From contig NZ_LNBE01000004.1 of assembly GCF_001445655.1 (NCBI RefSeq), positions 3,254,420 to 3,318,419 on the forward strand: 64,000 nucleotides of DNA, read 5' to 3'. Below the pieces are notes generated by a model. That model worked only from the letters and a program-made list of their open reading frames with translations. It was not told where the DNA came from and did not search any database. The DNA is from Streptomyces roseifaciens (lineage in GTDB: Bacteria; Actinomycetota; Actinomycetes; Streptomycetales; Streptomycetaceae). Below, piece after piece: positions 16,790-24,885 of this stretch. The position numbers and the translations under genes are program-made. Position 1 is the stretch's first letter. Each line of letters starts with the position of its first letter.

Positions 16790-17034
16790 AGCGCTCTCGG
16801 GCGTACAGGCAGGGAAAGGCGCGCGAGCCTCCCTGGTAAGAGGAGAGCAGGACGAGCCTAGCCGGGGAGCGCCCCCCAAACAGCGGAACGATGACCCGAG
16901 GTTGTCTTATTTTATTGGCAACTGAGGGTGCATCAGTGCAGGAACGACGCCAAAGGCACATGCCACGGGCCGATACCGCCCGTTCACCGGGGGACCCCGG
17001 GCGGCCTGCGGAATTGTCGCAATCTCGCCGCCTC

Positions 17035-17071
17035 GGGCACCGCCCCGGAGGCGGCCTCCGGGGCGGTGCCC
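17035..17071 (+). terminator. Very stable 17-bp hairpin upstream of the ABC operon
   Basis: GGGCACCGCCCCGGAGG / CCTCCGGGGCGGTGCCC with a 3-base loop is a perfect inverted repeat 147 bp before the ATPase start. No gene ends here on the plus strand, so it may be an attenuator in the ABC leader, or insulation from bldA-region transcription. Confidence 0.55.
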
Positions 17072-17096
17072 GGCGTCATACCCAAGGAGGAGAAGC

Positions 17097-17157
17097 GCCC
17101 TCCCGGGTCAGACCGAGGTCTGCCCCGGGAACGGGAGCTGGGTCTGATCCCGGGAGG
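17097..17157 (+). promoter_or_regulatory. Long stem in the leader of the ABC operon
   Basis: CTCCCGGG-TCAGACC pairs with GGTCTGA-T-CCCGGGAG (one-base bulge), about 15 bp per arm, leaving a loop of about 26 bases. A competing smaller stem (TCAGACC/GGTCTG) is nested inside. It lies 60 bp before the ATPase start and could be a regulated leader structure. Confidence 0.4.
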
Positions 17158-17217
17158 CGGCGCGCCACGGACGATGGAGGGGTACCCGAAACCGTCGTCC
17201 CGACAGGAGCCCGCCCC

Positions 17218-18000
17218 GTGACCACCTCCCCCTACGGCGTCCAGACCGCCGCCCGCCCCACGGCAGTGGCAGCCCGCGCCACGGGCCTCACCAAGGTCTA
17301 CGGACAGGGCGAGACCCAGGTGGTCGCCCTCGACGCGGTCTCCGTCGAATTCCGCCAGGCCGAGTTCACCGCGATCATGGGCCCCTCGGGCTCCGGCAAG
17401 TCCACGCTGATGCACTGCATGGCGGGCCTGGACTCGGTCTCCGGCGGCTCGGCCACGATCGGCGACACCGAGCTGACCACGCTCAACGACAAGCGGCTCA
17501 CGCGGCTGCGGCGCGACAAGATCGGCTTCATCTTCCAGGCGTTCAACCTGCTCCCGACGCTGACCGCGCTGGAGAACATCACCCTGCCGATGGACATCGC
17601 CGGCCGTAAGCCCGACCGCAAGTGGCTGGACATGGTCGTCGACACCGTCGGCCTCTCCGGGCGCCTCAAGCACCGCCCCAACCAGCTCTCCGGCGGCCAG
17701 CAGCAGCGCGTGGCCGTCGCCCGCGCCCTGGCCGGCAAGCCCGAGATCATGTTCGCGGACGAGCCCACCGGAAACCTCGACTCGCGCTCCGGCGCCGAGG
17801 TCCTGGGCTTCCTGCGCAACTCGGTGCGCGAGCTCGGCCAGACCGTCGTCATGGTCACCCACGACCCCGTGGCCGCGTCCTACGCCGACCGCGTGGTCTT
17901 CCTCGCCGACGGCCGCATCGTCGACGAGATGCGCGAGCCCACCGCGGACGCGGTCCTCGACCGCATGAAGCGCTTCGACGCCAAGGGCCGCACGAGCTGA
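17218..18000 (+). CDS. ABC transporter ATP-binding protein (LolD/MacB-type)
   Basis: The 260-residue ATPase shows Walker A GPSGSGKST, the Q-loop FIFQAFNLLPTLTALEN, signature LSGGQQQRVA, Walker B IMFADEPTGNLD and the H-loop VTHDP. The DEPTGNLDS form and FQAFNLLP are diagnostic of the MacB/LolD/FtsE branch that partners FtsX-like permeases. These are mechanotransmitters or lipid, lipoprotein or peptide exporters rather than importers. GTG 17218 has AGGAG 9 bp upstream. The permease begins 73 bp downstream in the same direction, and the two form one transporter. A close paralogue lies at 47.5-48.3 kb. Confidence 0.94.
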   Translation: MTTSPYGVQTAARPTAVAARATGLTKVYGQGETQVVALDAVSVEFRQAEFTAIMGPSGSGKSTLMHCMAGLDSVSGGSATIGDTELTTLNDKRLTRLRRDKIGFIFQAFNLLPTLTALENITLPMDIAGRKPDRKWLDMVVDTVGLSGRLKHRPNQLSGGQQQRVAVARALAGKPEIMFADEPTGNLDSRSGAEVLGFLRNSVRELGQTVVMVTHDPVAASYADRVVFLADGRIVDEMREPTADAVLDRMKRFDAKGRTS

Positions 18001-18073
18001 GAGACGGCTCCGCCGCTCCCCAGCCTCCCGACGACGGCCCGGCACGGGCCCACTCCCCCAGGACACACAGACC

Positions 18074-20593
18074 ATGTTCCGTACCGCCTTGCGCAACGTG
18101 CTCGCGCACAAGGCCCGGCTGCTGATGACCGTACTCGCCGTGATGCTCGGCGTGGCCTTCGTCTCCGGCACCCTGGTCTTCACCTCGACCATCTCCGACG
18201 CCTACCAGAAGAGCTCCCAGAAGGGCTACGACAAGGTCGACGTCGCCGTCCAGCCCCGCCACCAGGACGGCGACGACGGCAGGCCCGGCGAGACCCCCCG
18301 GCTCTCCCAGGACCTGCTGGACCGGGCCGCCAAGGTGCCCGGCGCCGCCTCCGCCACCGGCTCCGTCAACGGCTTCGCGGCGATCGCCGACAAGCACGGC
18401 AAGCTGATAGGCGAGGGCTTCTCCTCCTCCGGCGCCAACTACTACCCGGGCACCGGCGGCAAGGACGCCCGCTACCCCATGAAGAGCGGCCGCGCGCCGC
18501 AGGGCTCCGGTGAGATCGCCCTCGACGCCAAGACCGCCGAGCGCGCCGGCTACAAGGTCGGCGACACCGTCCGCATCTCCGTCGACGGCCCCGTGCTCCC
18601 GCAGAAGATCACCGGCATCTTCACCACGGACGACGGCGCCGTCTCCGCCGGTGGCAGCCTGGCCCTCTTCGACACCCCGACCGCGCAGAAGCTCTACGGC
18701 AAGCCCGGCGAGTTCAGCCAGATCGACGTGAAGGCCGCCGCCGGCACCTCGCAGGCCGCGCTGAAGTCCGCCGTCGACAAGGTCCTGCCGAAGGACGCGA
18801 AGTCGGTCACGGGCAAGGAGCTGGCCGACGACGAGGCGAAGATCATCGCCCAGAGCATGGACGGCATGCGGACCAGCCTCCTGGTCTTCGCCGGCATCTC
18901 GCTCTTCGTCGGCATCTTCATCATCGCCAACACCTTCACCATGCTGGTCGCCCAGCGCACCAAGGAGCTGGCCCTGATGCGCGCGGTCGGCGCGAGCCGC
19001 CGCCAGATCACCCGCTCCGTGCTGATCGAGGCGTTCGTCGTGGGCGCGGTCGCCGGTATCGCCGGACTGATCGCGGGCATCGGCATCGGCGCCGGCCTGC
19101 GCTCGCTCATCAGCAGCACGGGCAACAGCATCCCCGACGGCCCGCTGGTGATCGCCCCGAACACGGTCCTGGTCTCGCTGGTCGTCGGCATCGTCGTCAC
19201 GATGCTGGCCGCCTGGCTGCCCGGCCGCCGCGCCGCCAAGATCCCGCCGGTCGCCGCGATGAACAGCGTCCACGCCGTGGCCACCACCAAGTCCCTGGTC
19301 GTGCGCAACAGCATCGGCGGCGCCATCACCGCCCTCGGCGCGGCCGTCGTGCTGACGGCGAGCAGCTCCACCATGCTGGGCCTGGGCGCGGCCGTCGTCC
19401 TGATCGGCATCTTCGTCCTGACCCCGCTGCTGTCGCGTCCGGTGATCGCCGCCTGGGCCCCGCTGCTGCGCCTGTTCGGCATGCCCGGCAAGCTCGCCCG
19501 GCAGAACGCCGTGCGCAACCCGCGCCGCACCGCCGCGACCGCCTCCGCGCTGATGATCGGCCTCACCCTGATCACCGGTCTGACCGTGATCGCGGGCAGC
19601 GTCCAGAAGGCCATCGACAAGATGGCCACGGAGTCCCTCAAGGCCGACTACGTCGTCTCCATGGCGAGCATGACCCCGCTCTCCCCGGACGTGGAGAAGA
19701 AGCTCGCCGCGCACCCCGACGTCACGGCCACCAGCCCGATGCGCCAGTCCCCGGCCCGCATCGACGGCGACCGCCACCAGCTGCTCAGGGGCGTCAACGG
19801 CAAGGACATCGCCCGGCTGACGAAGCTGGACTTCACCTCGGGCTCGTTCGCCGTCTCCGGTGACAAGGTCGTCATCGACGACGCACTGTCCCGCACGAAC
19901 CACTGGAAGACCGGTTCGTCCTTCGACGTGACCTTCGAGGACGGCAAGAAGGGCCGTCTGACGGTCGCCGGCGTCTACAAGGGCAACGACCTGATGCGCG
20001 GCATCATGGTCGACAACCGGACCCTGACCCCGCACCTGAGCGAGGTCAACGACAACCAGGTCATGGTCAAGACCAAGAACGGCGCCGGCGAGGCCGTCAA
20101 GGACTCCCTGCGCAAGGCCCTCGGCGACAACCCCGCCATTCAGATCCAGACCAAGCAGGACATCTCGGACGGCATCTCCCGGATGATCAACCTCCTGCTG
20201 AACATGCTCTACGGCCTGCTGGCCATGGCCGTCGTCGTCGCCGTCCTCGGCGTCATCAACACCCTGGCCATGTCCGTCTTCGAGCGCCAGCAGGAGATCG
20301 GCATGCTGCGCGCCATCGGCCTGGACCGCAAGGGCATCAAGCGGATGGTCCGTCTGGAGTCGCTGGTCATCTCGCTCTTCGGCGGCGTGATGGGCGTGGG
20401 CCTGGGAGTCTTCTTCGGCTGGGCCGCGGGCGACCTCATCCGCAAGGGCCTGAGCACCTACGAGCTCGTGCTCCCGTGGGGCCGGATGGGTCTGTTCCTG
20501 CTGCTGGCCGCGGTGGTCGGCGTGCTGGCCGCGCTGTGGCCGGCCCGCCGGGCGGCGAAGCTGAACATGCTGTCCGCCATCAAGGCGGAGTAG
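18074..20593 (+). CDS. FtsX/MacB-like ABC transporter permease (tandem)
   Basis: The 839-residue protein is a double FtsX permease. An N-terminal helix (LLMTVLAVMLGVAFVSGTLVF) precedes a large extracytoplasmic domain. The first FtsX core follows (VGIFIIANTFTMLVAQRTKELALMRAVGASRRQI), then a central pair of helices, a second N-terminal-type block (RNPRRTAATASALMIGLTLITG), a second extracytoplasmic domain, and the final FtsX core (GVINTLAMSVFERQQEIGMLRAIGLDRKGIKRM). The repeated ELALMRAVG / EIGMLRAIG coupling motifs contact the ATPase. It probably exports or extracts an envelope component; the substrate is unknown. Confidence 0.93.
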   Translation: MFRTALRNVLAHKARLLMTVLAVMLGVAFVSGTLVFTSTISDAYQKSSQKGYDKVDVAVQPRHQDGDDGRPGETPRLSQDLLDRAAKVPGAASATGSVNGFAAIADKHGKLIGEGFSSSGANYYPGTGGKDARYPMKSGRAPQGSGEIALDAKTAERAGYKVGDTVRISVDGPVLPQKITGIFTTDDGAVSAGGSLALFDTPTAQKLYGKPGEFSQIDVKAAAGTSQAALKSAVDKVLPKDAKSVTGKELADDEAKIIAQSMDGMRTSLLVFAGISLFVGIFIIANTFTMLVAQRTKELALMRAVGASRRQITRSVLIEAFVVGAVAGIAGLIAGIGIGAGLRSLISSTGNSIPDGPLVIAPNTVLVSLVVGIVVTMLAAWLPGRRAAKIPPVAAMNSVHAVATTKSLVVRNSIGGAITALGAAVVLTASSSTMLGLGAAVVLIGIFVLTPLLSRPVIAAWAPLLRLFGMPGKLARQNAVRNPRRTAATASALMIGLTLITGLTVIAGSVQKAIDKMATESLKADYVVSMASMTPLSPDVEKKLAAHPDVTATSPMRQSPARIDGDRHQLLRGVNGKDIARLTKLDFTSGSFAVSGDKVVIDDALSRTNHWKTGSSFDVTFEDGKKGRLTVAGVYKGNDLMRGIMVDNRTLTPHLSEVNDNQVMVKTKNGAGEAVKDSLRKALGDNPAIQIQTKQDISDGISRMINLLLNMLYGLLAMAVVVAVLGVINTLAMSVFERQQEIGMLRAIGLDRKGIKRMVRLESLVISLFGGVMGVGLGVFFGWAAGDLIRKGLSTYELVLPWGRMGLFLLLAAVVGVLAALWPARRAAKLNMLSAIKAE

Positions 20594-20612
20594 CGGCAGC
20601 CGGTACGAGGAG

Positions 20613-20644
20613 AGCGGCCCCACGGCATCAGCCGTGGGGCCGCT
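20613..20644. terminator. Bidirectional terminator between ABC permease and cfa-type gene
   Basis: AGCGGCCCCACGGC / GCCGTGGGGCCGCT, perfect 14-bp arms with loop ATCA, lies in the 58-bp gap between two convergent genes. Confidence 0.85.
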
Positions 20645-20651
20645 CCGCGCA

Positions 20652-21977
20652 TCAGCGCCAGTTGCGCGCCCGCAGCGGCATCCCCGCCGCCCCCGTCTCC
20701 GGCGTGCGGACGGCCAGCACCTGGTTGACGCCGATCCTGTTGCGCTCGAAGGACAGCGCCGAGGCGGCCATGTACAGCCGCCAGACCCGGGCGCGGCCGG
20801 CCGAGGTCAGCAGTACGGCCTCCTGCCAGTGGTCCTGAAGGTTGACCACCCACTGGCGCAGCGTCAGGGCGTAGTGCTCGCGCAGCGACTCCACGTCGCG
20901 CACCTCGAACCCGGCCTCCTCCAGCTGGGCGACGGTCCGTCCCACGGGGGCGAGCTCGCCGTCGGGGAAGACGTAGCGGTCGATGAACTCGTCGACCTCG
21001 TACGCCTCCTCGTCCTTGAGGGGGCGGCGGGCGATCTGGTGGTTGAGCAGCCGGCCGCCGGGCTTCAGCAGCGCGTGGAGGTCGGCGGCGTACTCGGCGT
21101 AGAGCGCCGAGCCGACGTGCTCGGCCATGCCGATGGAGGAGATGGCGTCGAAGGGGCCGTCGGAGATCTCGCGGTAGTCCTGGACCCGGATCTCGATGCG
21201 CTCCGTCAGGCCGGCCTCGGCGACGCGCTTGCGGGCGTAGGCGGCCTGCTCCTCGGAGAGGGTGATGCCGACGGCGCTCACCCCGTACTCGCGGGCCGCG
21301 TGCAGCACCATCGAGCCCCAGCCGCAGCCGACGTCGAGGAGGCGCTGCCCGGGCCGGAGGTCGAGCTTGCGGCAGACGAGGTCGAGCTTGGCGCTCTGGG
21401 CCTCCTCGAGGGTGGAGGCTCCGTCCCCGTCGCTCCCCCAGTAGGCGCAGGAGTAGACCATGGAGGGGCCGAGGACGCGCTCGTAGAAGGCGTTGCCGAC
21501 GTCGTAGTGGTGGCTGATGGACTGCTTGTCGCGGCGCAGGGTGTGCAGGGGGCCGCCGGTCCTGCGGGCCTCCTCGCGGGGCGGCCGGGGCGGCAGTCCG
21601 GGGCCGGCCAGTTTGACGAGCTCACCGCCCGCGGCGCGCAGGCGCGGGTCGCGCACGGCCGAGAGGAGGGCGGCGAGGCCGGAGCGGGGCGTGCCCTCGC
21701 CGCGCTCCCAGAGGGAGCCGGCCAGGAGGTCGAGCGCCTCGTAGAGATCGCCCTCGACGTCGATGTCGCCCGCGACCCAGGCCCGGGCGAGGCCCAGCTC
21801 GCCCGGCTTCCACAGCAGCCGGCGCAGGGCCCGGCGGCGGCGGATGACCAGGACGGGGGCGCCGGATGTGCCCGGGGGGCCGTACTCGCTGCGGTCCCAG
21901 GCGCGGATCCGTACCGGGAGCGGGGCTCCCAGGACCTCTTCCGCGAGCGCGGTGAGCCGTCGAGCGGCGTCGGCCAT
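20652..21977 (-). CDS. cfa: Cyclopropane-fatty-acyl-phospholipid synthase family methyltransferase
   Basis: The 441-residue SAM-dependent enzyme has an N-terminal lipid-binding region and a Rossmann core. The core shows LLDVGCGWGSMVLHAA (SAM motif I), SISHHYDVGNAFYERVLGPSMVYSCAYW (typical CFA synthase entry block), and IEIRVQDYREISDGPFDAISSIGMAEHVG. It would transfer a methylene or methyl group to unsaturated fatty acyl chains of membrane phospholipids. ATG 21977 is chosen: GGAGG is 8 bp upstream and an in-frame upstream start adds only 8 residues. It is monocistronic in appearance. Confidence 0.92.
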   Translation of the reverse strand: MADAARRLTALAEEVLGAPLPVRIRAWDRSEYGPPGTSGAPVLVIRRRRALRRLLWKPGELGLARAWVAGDIDVEGDLYEALDLLAGSLWERGEGTPRSGLAALLSAVRDPRLRAAGGELVKLAGPGLPPRPPREEARRTGGPLHTLRRDKQSISHHYDVGNAFYERVLGPSMVYSCAYWGSDGDGASTLEEAQSAKLDLVCRKLDLRPGQRLLDVGCGWGSMVLHAAREYGVSAVGITLSEEQAAYARKRVAEAGLTERIEIRVQDYREISDGPFDAISSIGMAEHVGSALYAEYAADLHALLKPGGRLLNHQIARRPLKDEEAYEVDEFIDRYVFPDGELAPVGRTVAQLEEAGFEVRDVESLREHYALTLRQWVVNLQDHWQEAVLLTSAGRARVWRLYMAASALSFERNRIGVNQVLAVRTPETGAAGMPLRARNWR

Positions 21978-22171
21978 GTCGCACACACCTCCATGATGCA
22001 AGGTCAGGAGAAACGTTCAACTGACACCTAAACACCAAGAGTCGGCACGGTAGTCCCGTTCAGTCAGATTAGATCAACTGTGGGTGGCCGGACACACGAC
22101 AAAGGCGCCCACCCCACGGATTGGTGGACGCCGTTGCCGACTGGTTGACCGCGGCCGAGCCGCGACCGCCG

Positions 22172-23563
22172 TTAGGAGGCCTTCGCCTTCTCCGAGGGAA
22201 CGGAGTCGGCCTTGGGCTGCGGGGCCGGCTTCGCGGCCTCGTAGAACTCCTCGCGGGGGTTCTCCATGGCGCGCAGCGAGACGACCTCGCGCTTGAGGAA
22301 CATGCCGAGGGTCCAGTCCGCGAAGACGCGGATCTTCCGGTTCCAGGTCGGCATGGCCAGACCGTGGTAGCCACGGTGCATGTACCAGGCGAGACGGCCC
22401 TTGAGCTTGATCTTCATCTTGCCCATGACGATCATCGCGACGCCCTTGTGGAGGCCGAGGCCCGCCACCGCACCCTTGTTGGCGTGCTTGTACTCGGTCT
22501 GCGCGGCCGAGAAGCCCCGCATGGCCGAGATGACGTTGTCGCCGAGGACCTTGGCCTGGCGCAGCGCGTGCTGGGCGTTCGGCGGGCACCAGGCGTTCTC
22601 GTTGCCCGCGGCGCGGCCGACGAGGTCCGGAACCTGGGCGTTGTCGCCCGCGGCCCAGATGTAGTCGGTGCCGTTGACCTGGAGGGTCGGCAGGGTGTCG
22701 ACGTGACCGCGCGGGCCGAGCGGCAGGCCGAAGCGGGCCAGCGCCGGGTTGGGCTTGACGCCCGCGGTCCACACGATGGTGTTGGAGTCGACCTCGAGGC
22801 CGTTCTTCAGCACGACGTGGCCGTCGACGCAGGAGTCCATCGACGTCGAGAGGTGAATCTCGATGCCGCGGCTCTCCAGGTGGGCCTTGCCGTACGCGCC
22901 GAGCTTGGGGCCGACCTCGGGGAGGATCTTGTCGGCGGCGTCGACGAGGACGAACCGCATGTCCTCGCGCTTGACGTTGGGGTAGTACTTGGCGGCGTCG
23001 CGCGCCATGTCCTCGACCTCGCCGATGGTCTCCGCACCCGCGAAGCCACCGCCGATGAAGACGAAGGTCAGCGCCTTGCGGCGGATCTCCTCGTCGGTCG
23101 TCGAGTCGGCCTTGTCGAGCTGCTCGAGGACGTGGTTGCGCAGGCCGATGGCCTCCTCGACGCCCTTCATGCCGATGCCGTTCTCGGCGAGGCCGGGGAT
23201 CGGGAAGGTACGGGAGACGGCGCCGAGCGTGACGATCAGGTAGTCGAAGGGCAGCTCGTACGCCTCGCCGACGAGCGGCGCGACGGTGGCGACCTTGCGG
23301 TCCTGGTCGATGGTGGTGACGCGGCCGGTGAGGACCTCCGCCTTGGGGAGCACGCGTCGCAGCGGCACCACGACGTGGCGGGGGGAGATGCTGCCGGCAG
23401 CTGCTTCGGGCAGGAAGGGCTGGTAGGTCATGTACGAACGCGGGTCGACGACCGTGACGGTCGCCTCGCCGTACCGCATCTTCTTGAGGATGCGGCGCGC
23501 CGCGTACAGGCCGACGTACCCACCGCCTACTACGAGGATCCGTGGACGCTCCGTGGTGCTCAT
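22172..23563 (-). CDS. ndh: Type II NADH dehydrogenase (NDH-2)
   Basis: The 463-residue single-subunit flavoprotein passes electrons from NADH to menaquinone without pumping protons. It shows the N-terminal FAD-binding GGGYVGLYAARRI, the second dinucleotide fold FIGGGFAGAETIGE for NADH, and the later FAD block IWAAGDNAQVP. The quinone-site region follows (CPPNAQHALRQAKVL). The C-terminal 60 residues (LAWYMHRGYHGLAMPTWNRK and onward) give the amphipathic membrane-anchoring helices typical of NDH-2. ATG 23563 is the family start. Two Rex-like operators upstream suggest induction when NADH/NAD is high. Confidence 0.94.
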   Translation of the reverse strand: MSTTERPRILVVGGGYVGLYAARRILKKMRYGEATVTVVDPRSYMTYQPFLPEAAAGSISPRHVVVPLRRVLPKAEVLTGRVTTIDQDRKVATVAPLVGEAYELPFDYLIVTLGAVSRTFPIPGLAENGIGMKGVEEAIGLRNHVLEQLDKADSTTDEEIRRKALTFVFIGGGFAGAETIGEVEDMARDAAKYYPNVKREDMRFVLVDAADKILPEVGPKLGAYGKAHLESRGIEIHLSTSMDSCVDGHVVLKNGLEVDSNTIVWTAGVKPNPALARFGLPLGPRGHVDTLPTLQVNGTDYIWAAGDNAQVPDLVGRAAGNENAWCPPNAQHALRQAKVLGDNVISAMRGFSAAQTEYKHANKGAVAGLGLHKGVAMIVMGKMKIKLKGRLAWYMHRGYHGLAMPTWNRKIRVFADWTLGMFLKREVVSLRAMENPREEFYEAAKPAPQPKADSVPSEKAKAS

Positions 23564-23597
23564 GATTCGAGTATCCAGCACTCTCCACGGGCATGCT

Positions 23598-23613
23598 CGT
23601 GAGCCCCTTCACA
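23598..23613. promoter_or_regulatory. Rex operator-like site (ROP) close to ndh
   Basis: CGTGAGCCCCTTCACA matches the Streptomyces Rex consensus TGTGAA-N4-TTCACA at 10 of 12 fixed positions. It lies 35 bp upstream of ndh. ndh is an established Rex target in Streptomyces, so control by redox state (NADH/NAD ratio) is a fair inference. Confidence 0.65.
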
Positions 23614-23881
23614 AGGGGTCGGGAGGTATCTGCTACACTCCGCCGCCACCGTGACCCATGCCATACGCCCGTAAGGGAACCAGTTGACCGGCGGGCACGT
23701 TGTGAACCCCTGTTGAACTGGCCTTGCGGGTCTCAGGTTGACTAGACCACTGCCGCGCCGACGATCACATAAGCGGCTCTTTAACCCGCCCGAAACCGGA
23801 CGGCATCCCACCGCAGAGGGCTCCGGGGGCCCCGGAAGGGCCCAACAGGCCCCTTCGCGCCGCCAACGCTCCCTTTTTTCA

Positions 23882-23897
23882 TGTGAAGGATTTCACG
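23882..23897. promoter_or_regulatory. Second Rex operator-like site, distal
   Basis: TGTGAAGGATTTCACG matches TGTGAA-N4-TTCACA at 11 of 12 fixed positions, better than the proximal site. It lies 319 bp upstream of ndh and just beyond the end of ppx. It may serve an upstream ndh promoter with a long leader. Confidence 0.55.
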
Positions 23898-23908
23898 AAC
23901 TTTTTCCC

Positions 23909-23930
23909 GGAGGCCCCCGGAGGGGCCTCC
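23909..23930 (-). terminator. Terminator of ppx
   Basis: GGAGGCCCC / GGGGCCTCC with a 4-base loop lies 14 bp beyond the ppx stop. On the minus strand it is followed by GGGAAAAAG. This fits the end of the divIC-DUF501-ppx transcript. Confidence 0.65.
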
Positions 23931-23943
23931 TCGGGGCGCCTTC

Positions 23944-24885
23944 TCAGGCGACGCTCCAGGCGATTCCATCCAGAATGTCGTGTTCGCTGACGACGACCTC
24001 GTGGGCCCCCACGCGCTCCATGACGGCCTGCAGGACGAGCGCCCCGGCGCAGATCACGTCGACCCGGCCCGGGTGGATCACGGGGATCGCCGCACGCTGC
24101 TCGTGCGTCGAGGCGAGCAGCTTCCCGGTGATCTCCCGGACCTGCTCCAGGGAGATCCGCGCGTGGTGGATGCGCGTCCAGTCGTACTCGGTCAGTCCCA
24201 GCGCGACGGCCGCGACCGTGGTCACCGAGCCCGCCAGGCCCACGAGCGTCCGGGCCTCGGCGAGCGGAACGCTCTCCTCGGCCAGGTCCAGCGCGGCCTC
24301 GATGTCCGCGCGTATCGCCGCGATGCGCTCCGGCGTCGCCGGGTCCACCACGGCGCCGTCCGCGACGAGGTGGCGCTCCGTCATGCGCACGCAGCCGACG
24401 TCGACGCTGCGTGCCGCCCGGACATGCTCCTCGCCGACGACGAACTCCGTGGAACCGCCGCCGATGTCCACGACGAGGAACGGCCTGGCGAGGTCGTCCC
24501 GGCCGGAGAGCTCCTTGGTGGCGCCGGTGAAGGAGAACTCGGCCTCCTGGTCACCGCTGATCACCTCGGGCTCCACGCCCAGGATGTCCACCACGCCGCG
24601 CACGAAGTCCTCGCGGTTCTCGGCGTCCCGCGAGGCGGACGTGGCGACGAAGCGCACGCGCTCGGCCTTCAGGTCGCGGATGACCTCCGCGAACTCCCGG
24701 CAGGCCGCGAAGGTCCGCTCCAGGGCCTCCTCCGCCAGCCGGCCCGTGCGGTCCACGCCCTGCCCCAGGCGGACGATCGTCATCCGGCGGTCGAGCTCGG
24801 TGAACGCACCGGTCGCCGGGTCGAGATCGGCGACGAGGAGGCGGATGGAGTTGGTGCCGCAGTCCACGGCGGCAACGCGGGTCAC
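23944..24885 (-). CDS. ppx: Exopolyphosphatase / pppGpp phosphatase (Ppx/GppA)
   Basis: The 313-residue ASKHA-fold phosphatase corresponds to the short actinobacterial Ppx type. Motifs are AVDCGTNSIRLLVADL (phosphate 1), VATSASRDAENRE, the glutamate loop ISGDQEAEFSF, VVDIGGGSTEFVVGE (phosphate 2) and LAGSVTTVAA. It removes terminal phosphates from polyphosphate and/or pppGpp. It starts with GTG inside the stop codon of the DUF501 gene (4-bp GTGA overlap), so the two are translationally coupled. Whether it acts on polyphosphate or on the alarmone cannot be told from sequence. Confidence 0.92.
   Translation of the reverse strand: MTRVAAVDCGTNSIRLLVADLDPATGAFTELDRRMTIVRLGQGVDRTGRLAEEALERTFAACREFAEVIRDLKAERVRFVATSASRDAENREDFVRGVVDILGVEPEVISGDQEAEFSFTGATKELSGRDDLARPFLVVDIGGGSTEFVVGEEHVRAARSVDVGCVRMTERHLVADGAVVDPATPERIAAIRADIEAALDLAEESVPLAEARTLVGLAGSVTTVAAVALGLTEYDWTRIHHARISLEQVREITGKLLASTHEQRAAIPVIHPGRVDVICAGALVLQAVMERVGAHEVVVSEHDILDGIAWSVA

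Larger units (their letters stand above)
16790..17217. other. 428-bp region between bldA and the ABC transporter: promoters and leader hairpins
   Basis: No gene is seen. A striking A/T-rich island at 16901-16922 (GTTGTC ... GGCAAC around TTATTTTATT) stands out and could carry promoter or operator function for bldA (minus) or the transporter (plus). Two strong hairpins follow at 17035-17071 and 17097-17157. Confidence 0.5.
23614..23943. other. Intergenic region between ppx and ndh
   Basis: This is about 380 bp in all with the Rex site. No convincing gene is present. It holds a second Rex-like site (23882-23897), a terminator for ppx (23909-23930) and a TACACT hexamer at 23634. The repeated GTTGAAC/TTGACC motifs near 23690-23745 have no clear partner. 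Confidence 0.45.

Noticed and set aside
17855..20623. 900-residue open frame antisense to the ABC permease
   Set aside because: Composition is dominated by Gly/Asp/Val/Leu/Ala typical of antisense reading of a GC-rich gene; the plus-strand permease has clear motifs.
23700..23718. Third Rex-like site (TTGTGAACCCCTGTTGAAC)
   Set aside because: Only the first half matches TGTGAA; the second half does not give TTCACA.
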